Shown: piece by piece, positions 59,201 through 64,000 of the stretch
How the letters are laid out: the number at the start of each line of letters is the position of its first letter
Position numbering within the stretch: position 1 is the stretch's first letter
DNA from: Dactylonectria macrodidyma
Taxonomy: Eukaryota; Ascomycota; Sordariomycetes; Hypocreales; Nectriaceae
Length of the DNA stretch: 64,000 nt
Assembly (NCBI GenBank): GCA_020744425.1
Contig: JAGMUV010000003.1
Coordinates: 1,612,001 to 1,676,000 of the forward strand
Direction of reading: 5' to 3'
The notes under the pieces: model-generated
The model's database searches: none
What the model was told of the DNA's origin: nothing
What the model saw: the letters and a program-made list of their open reading frames with translations, nothing else
Program-made: the position numbers and the translations under genes

Positions 59201-60550
59201 TGACTAACTTGGACAACTGTGTAGGAGGTTATGACTGACAGAACAGATACGTTGCTCTCTTTCTTCCCGAAGCGAGAAGGCGATGCCATTGAGGGACCTC
59301 TTTATCAGCAGGCAGATCTACGCGACAGCATCTTCAACGAGGTCAACGTTGACCTGACACGACAGTGCGAGAATGCCCTGGATCTTGCGGCGCTGGCAGC
59401 GCTGCATGCTGTCAGTGTGCTGCTTGATCGATCCTCTCACCCAGACCTGGAGGTGTTCCGTATCTTTGAGGAGGCAATTAGCGTGTTGGTGAGTATCGAA
59501 CCCAGGGAAATGACTTGAAGGATATCTTGCTCACAAGGCGTATCACAGACGGAAAAGCTCACCTCGTCGCTGAAAACATTTCGTGCCGAGGGGTTCCGTG
59601 ATAAAGCAATAGCATTTGAACCGGTCGAGAACAAGGTTCGGTTGATCAGGGCTCGACACAAGGCGGAAGGCCAACGGACAGAGGAGGACAATCGCGATAA
59701 TACCTCGGCGTTGCTTGAGCTGCGAGACATCGAAGACGAATTGCAGATCCTACTCCATCTATTCGAGCGGCAGACCAAGGTCATCAGTGCGATGCACTCA
59801 ACTTATGCAAGGCCGGAGTTGAGGGAGCGTACGGCTAATGGGAGAGTGTTCCTCAGCGAAGCGCTCAAGAGGCTTGCCGAGTACATACACCAGACGCAGG
59901 AGATGATCCAGCGGGTGCGGAACACACGCAACGACTACGATAAATTGCTTCAGATGGTGCAGCGCCAGGCGCAAGTCGATGAGGTTCGGCTCAGCCGACT
60001 GCACGCAGATCTTGCGAGCGCACAGAGCCGAAGTGTCATGATCTTTACAACATTCACGGTCATCTTTTTGCCACTAACATTCTTCACCGGCCTGTTTGGC
60101 ATGAATACTCGAGAATGGGGCGGGGAAAAGAACCTTCCACTCAAGACTATAGGGATAATCTCACTACCGTCAAGCTTGTTTCTCGTCGCGGCGTCGCTCT
60201 TTGTCGCATGGAGCACCACAGCAAGGCGTCTATTTCGCTGGCTAGGCCATTCATACGGGATTCTGGTTAGATGGGTATGGGCGACAGTCTGTGAGCCAGT
60301 ATGTAGGAAGGCAGCTGAGGTGATGCCTCGACGGCATAGGCGAGCGGGGCAACGGCCGGGACGGGACGAACGGGAAGCCCGAGTCCGGGCGGGGCTTGCA
60401 GAGGAGGCGAGTGACTTTTGGGAGCGGCACCGGCTGGAGAGGGAACGAGGTTATCACGTCCCGGGGAAGAACAAGGCTCGTGCGGCGAGCGGGAAGGGGA
60501 GCTGGAGGGGGAGGGGGAAGAGTGCGATCAAGGAAGAGAAGGGGAGGTGA
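56201..60550 (+). CDS. Alpha/beta-hydrolase (serine esterase) fused to a CorA-like membrane domain
   Basis: Six exons, 56201-57029, 57086-58389, 58444-58597, 58650-59195, 59247-59488 and 59549-60550, join to 1358 aa. After a disordered N-terminus, a hydrolase domain begins near residue 113 (VDIVTVPCPGGHPTKTW). It carries the nucleophile elbow GHSVGG (Ser244), then GVAFFGTPHQGS, created at the first splice, and a candidate catalytic His383 in SDHANVASFG. This is the type of esterase domain often found at the N-terminus of fungal NLR-like proteins. A Ser/Pro-rich linker leads to the CorA part: VWIHLPYNNPTWVT, TCLFMPYLHFD, LLSFFPKREGD, a long helical region, and two membrane segments with the CorA signature GMN at 1209-1211. 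The C-terminus is strongly basic. It could be a membrane channel/transporter with a lipase-like sensor or effector. No function is proven. Confidence 0.85.
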
Positions 60551-62279
60551 TGAATGGTGATTCTTCGCTTGCGTTATGTTGCTTTGATACGATAAGGAGA
60601 TGCTGATTAGTATGGGACACATGCCCAGTGATAGAACGAATCTACAAACCCTGTAGATGGATATTATATGATATCGCGAGGACTAGACTCATAACTGAGT
60701 GTTGTAAACTAGTATGTTTGGTCTTTAACTTCCGTTGACCTCTCACATTGTAAATCGCTATTGTTCAACAATGGTGAGGTGTTGTAACCAGAGCTTTGTC
60801 TGTGTTTGTCTTCTTTGCTCTGAGATCTTGGACAACCATGACACGAAGACAATAGCTTTGTGGGTTCTTGTTAGATTTGCTCTAGAGTACGAGGTAGGTA
60901 GGAGGTGGCTGCAAGTGCTGTTAGATGAGCTCTGGCCAATAGAATCGAGGAGCGGGAACGAATTGGGCGCTTTCTTGGGCCGACATTTGTCGATGCTGGA
61001 CATGACATGCAAAGATCCCATGCAGGCAATTGGACAATTGGAATTTCGTCACGAGGCCCTTTCGGTAATTGCACGGGGAGGCAATGCATGGTGTCGGCCC
61101 TCTGACGTTTGCCCTTCCTCTCGACTCCACACTCTTTGTTTCTTTTTCGTCTGGGTCGTTCCATTGCATGCATGACACACCTCTGCTCTCCCCTTGCTTT
61201 GCCACTGCGAGGTAACTAGCTATCCCTCCAGCTACCTAGTTGGTTCTCGCTGGCTGCATTGTTCTCCCTAATCACTACTGCAACACGACATGGGTTGGAC
61301 TCGTTCGATTCGGAAGCGGGCATATGTATGATATATGCATTATCAAACCTGTAGATCCAACAGGGTTCCGATCCGTGGTGTTCCTCCTTGCGGGTGAACG
61401 CTCACTTGCTCCGATCCAATCTTGATGTGATCGCTGCTAGATGACTTTGCCTGTTCTGCCGGCTGCCGTCTTCCCCGCCGACAGGGATATACCTAGTGGC
61501 GATGGAGGAAGTTCCGATGATGTGCGTCAAGCCTCTCGGAAGCCCACAAGAAAAGCAAAAATAGAAGTAGGGAGCAAGGTCCGAGGGACGCGGTTATGGC
61601 AGCCCTCTCAGCTGACAGCTCTTAGCTCATCTCCAGCCTCACGTTGAACGAGCCAAGCCGTCTCGCGCTGAGCGGCAACATGCGCAAAATGTAGACTCCC
61701 TTCCCTACGTGACATGAATGTAACTTAGGAGAGGCGCCCGGTGATTCCCGCCCGTCACTGTCCTCTTGGTATGCGTGTGATTCGAGTCCCACCATCCTGA
61801 TACTCCCTCGACACGTATCTGCTGTATGCGGATGGATGGCTGCTTGGACGGGTGAGTGGCTAGTCGCGCAGCCATTCGCAGGGGCCATCCATGTCTCGAG
61901 CGCGGCCGAGGCGATAATGTCTCGGCCAGAGACGTCGATGATGTAGATTTTATGCAGAGGTCATTCTAATATATGCCGCATAGCTGGCACATGGATCCTT
62001 GAGCCTAGTCTTTTCCCCAGATGTGACGGGAACGGACCGGAAGCATAGCAGAGACCGCATATAGACGCCTTTCCTCCCCGTCCACCTCGTCCCACGGGGT
62101 TCTTCTTATCAAACGAGTCGTTTCCGTTCCTTTTACATCGGTTTTAAAAGAGGACCAACTTGTTCTCACCTGATTCCAGGCCCTTTCTTTTGTATCCCTA
62201 GCTGTGTCTCCAAGTTTCCTATTTCCTATTTCGAAACTTCCCTACTCTTGTCTACGAGTATAACTTAACTTCTCCCACC
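60551..62279. other. Intergenic/promoter region
   Basis: 1.73 kb. Frames around 60735-61175 (plus) and 60871-61205 (minus) have no protein character I recognise. The last 150 bp before the next gene are T/C-rich and contain TTTTAAAAG near 62140. Confidence 0.6.
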
Positions 62280-63545
62280 ATGGCGTCTCCCCCTGCCTCT
62301 CCTCGCTTCGCCGCCGCCACGAAATCCTCGTCCCGCCGAACCAGCCCCGTCCGCCGACCGGTTACCGAGCGTCCCGGAACGCCGACTCGGGGCGGCCGCC
62401 CGACGACGCCGACTATGGTGCGGCGCCGGCCGTCGACCGCCGCGCTGGGCCGCCGCTCTTCGACGGCCTCGCTGAACCAGCCCGAGCGCCCGGCGACGCC
62501 GACGGAGCCGGTCAAGGAGAGGAAGCGGGCGTCTCCCGTCAAGGCGAAACCTGAGCCGGTCAAGAGCGAGCCGGAGGCAGAGCTCCCTGCTACACCGCCG
62601 GCTAACCCTTTGATGGCGGTGCCCGAGAGCCCGGAGGTGGACGCTCCCATGATCGCTATCCCGAAGCCCCGGTCCCGGCAGGTATCCGGCGTCAGCCCCG
62701 GATCTCCTCCACAGAGGGCCGCGATTCCTCGGTCACGGCAGGTGTCCGGCGCGAGCCCTGGAACTGCTCCGCAGAGGGCCCTGGTTCCCCGGTCTCGCCA
62801 AGTATCCGGAGCGAGCGCCGTGACGGCCCAGCAGGCCGCCGTGCCGCAGTCTCGCCAAGTTTCTGGCGCGACGACTGTGACAGCTTCAGCGACGACAAAG
62901 CCGGATCCGGCTGCCGCGCCGGCTGTGCTTAACGCCCCTGCAATCACTGCGGCGCCAGCCGTTACTGCAGCTCCGGCTGTCGGATCTGCACCTGCAGTTG
63001 CAAAGCAGCCAGCGACTGCGAGACTTCCTGGAGCCGGACGACCCCCTGGAGCTGCCCGGGTTCCCAAAGTGGCTCGCGTCCCGAAGGTCATCGGAGCTCC
63101 GTCAGTCGCCTCGACGCCGGCGGTCGCTGTTCGCCCGGACGTCCTACCCGGCCCCAAGATTGCTGCCCTTCCAGTGGCTGCTACCCCTCCCGTGGCTGCT
63201 GCCCCTCCCTCGACGGCCGCTCGTCCCGGGTCGGCCCCTCTCCCGGAAGCCGCCCGCCGTCCCGGAATTGCTCCGCTTCCGGGAGCTGCCCCGGTCCCGC
63301 CCGCCGGGCTGCGCCCCGACTTAGCTCCGCCGCCGCCGCTTGCTGCGATCCCGGCTCTCGCTCTAGCTCCCACCGTCGCTCGAGCTCTGGTGACGGCCCT
63401 GGCTCCTCGAACTGCTGCCGTTCCTTCCCAGGCCCCTCCGCCTTCGTCTTCCAAGGCCCCCGAATCCATCCTGGCTTCCACCCTCCCGGCCAAAACCGTG
63501 GTCGTCCTCCCTGCACCTCGCTTCCGCCACCTATATCAGGCGTAG
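62280..63545 (+). CDS. Ala/Pro-rich intrinsically disordered repeat protein
   Basis: A single exon encodes 421 aa from an ATG in strong context (CCCACCATGGCG). Residues 1-100 are basic with SP/TP sites (SPVRRPVTERPGTPTRGGRP). Residues 129-206 are four ~20-aa repeats around SRQVSG. The rest is almost only Ala, Pro, Val, Leu and Arg. There is no signal peptide, membrane segment or known domain. The SP/TP and RxxS patterns suggest a phosphorylated nuclear or cytoskeletal protein, but this is a guess. A 413-codon frame runs antisense over the whole gene, explained by its GC-rich codons. Coding status rests on composition and the start context. Confidence 0.65.
   Translation: MASPPASPRFAAATKSSSRRTSPVRRPVTERPGTPTRGGRPTTPTMVRRRPSTAALGRRSSTASLNQPERPATPTEPVKERKRASPVKAKPEPVKSEPEAELPATPPANPLMAVPESPEVDAPMIAIPKPRSRQVSGVSPGSPPQRAAIPRSRQVSGASPGTAPQRALVPRSRQVSGASAVTAQQAAVPQSRQVSGATTVTASATTKPDPAAAPAVLNAPAITAAPAVTAAPAVGSAPAVAKQPATARLPGAGRPPGAARVPKVARVPKVIGAPSVASTPAVAVRPDVLPGPKIAALPVAATPPVAAAPPSTAARPGSAPLPEAARRPGIAPLPGAAPVPPAGLRPDLAPPPPLAAIPALALAPTVARALVTALAPRTAAVPSQAPPPSSSKAPESILASTLPAKTVVVLPAPRFRHLYQA
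62664..62897 (+). repeat. Four ~60-bp coding tandem repeats
   Basis: Units of ~20 codons start at residues 129, 149, 169 and 189. Each contains (P/Q)SRQVSG and most include PQRA or a variant. Divergence increases from the first to the last. Confidence 0.8.
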
Positions 63546-64000
63546 AACCTTACCGCAGTCTTAGAGGTCACAGTGATTTAGTGCCTCGGAGCTCGTCCTG
63601 GATTGAAGATTGTGCTGTTGTGGTTTGAGCACATCAACCATACCAACAACGCAAACTAGCGCTCAGCTGTCACATTTACAACTCAGCCTTCACATCTAGA
63701 GTGGCGACACGGCGACCGGGCCACGGCAACTGCATCATTGCAAAGCTCATGCCTCGTCAAACAGGACACCGGAGACGCATTCCGACAGAGCAGAGACTCA
63801 TCCTCCAATGCCACCTCAATTCAGGCGCCCATTTCCTTTTAACTGTCACGATCATATTATGACGATGACGATTTTTCTTTTGGAGTACTAGGTATCTTGG
63901 AATTGTAGAATATGATTTATGCCTTGTGGATTGATCAAGCTCCCTGTCCGTCATGTGTACAATATGCCTGTGGCGGCATCGTTCCCCGTGTGGAGTCTCA
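63546..64000. other. 3' flank at the window edge
   Basis: 455 bp holding the 3' UTR of the repeat protein and AT-rich sequence near 63850-63920. No gene is supported. Confidence 0.6.

Noticed and set aside
61780..61805. GATTCGAGTCCC resembling a tRNA B box
   Set aside because: The upstream 60 bases show no A box and the acceptor stem does not pair.
62252..63493. 413-codon minus-strand frame
   Set aside because: It mirrors the GC-rich plus-strand repeat gene. The Gly/Ala/Arg composition is what antisense of Ala/Pro codons gives, and the plus strand has the better start.

Overview
The window is nuclear DNA of a filamentous ascomycete, most likely a Sordariomycete. Genes carry short introns (about 40-160 bp) with GT..AG ends and CTAAC/CTGAC-like branch sites. 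Intergenic stretches are long and the coding DNA is GC-rich. The gene families are Pezizomycotina types: an Arp1-like amidase, the Opi1/CCG-8 regulator, the RTT109 acetyltransferase, the UVDE endonuclease, and a fungal CorA-like membrane protein. I see no bacterial features, CRISPR array, rRNA or convincing tRNA. Exon joins were worked out by eye from reading frame and splice signals. Unless stated otherwise, the joined exons give one uninterrupted frame.

Layout, left to right. 0-12.7 kb: amidase-family protein (+), D-2-hydroxyacid dehydrogenase (+), RTT109 (-), mitochondrial ribosomal protein mL57/MRPL15 (+), a polytopic membrane protein (-), and a DJ-1/PfpI-type Hsp31-like protein (+). 12.8-18.1 kb: a secreted type-B carboxylesterase (-) and the Opi1/CCG-8 regulator (-). 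18.1-23.4 kb is gene-free and holds a possible MITE. 23.4-35.1 kb: AP-1 mu subunit (+), an unknown protein (-), a small hypothetical (-), a SETD6/RKM4 lysine methyltransferase (-), UV-damage endonuclease UVE1 (-) and a membrane RING-H2 protein (-). 35.1-44.8 kb is nearly gene-free; its last 4.8 kb is pyrimidine-rich and leads into a transcription factor with two Zn2Cys6 clusters (44.8-47.1 kb, +). 48.7-51.7 kb: GLC8/inhibitor-2 (+), LCL2 (-) and mitochondrial bL27m (+). 52.3-60.6 kb: two large unusual proteins, one with C2H2, Cys-cluster and Mif2/CENP-C-like cupin parts, the other an alpha/beta-hydrolase joined to a CorA-like membrane module. 62.3-63.5 kb: an Ala/Pro-rich disordered repeat protein (+).

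Most genes are unrelated housekeeping or regulatory genes: histone acetylation, DNA repair, vesicle coats, PP1 regulation, mitochondrial translation, phospholipid and clock regulation. I see no biosynthetic cluster. The best candidates for something undescribed are the hydrolase-CorA fusion at 56.2-60.6 kb, the finger-plus-cupin protein just upstream of it on the same strand, the double Zn2Cys6 factor, and the RING-H2 protein with a very long internal loop.
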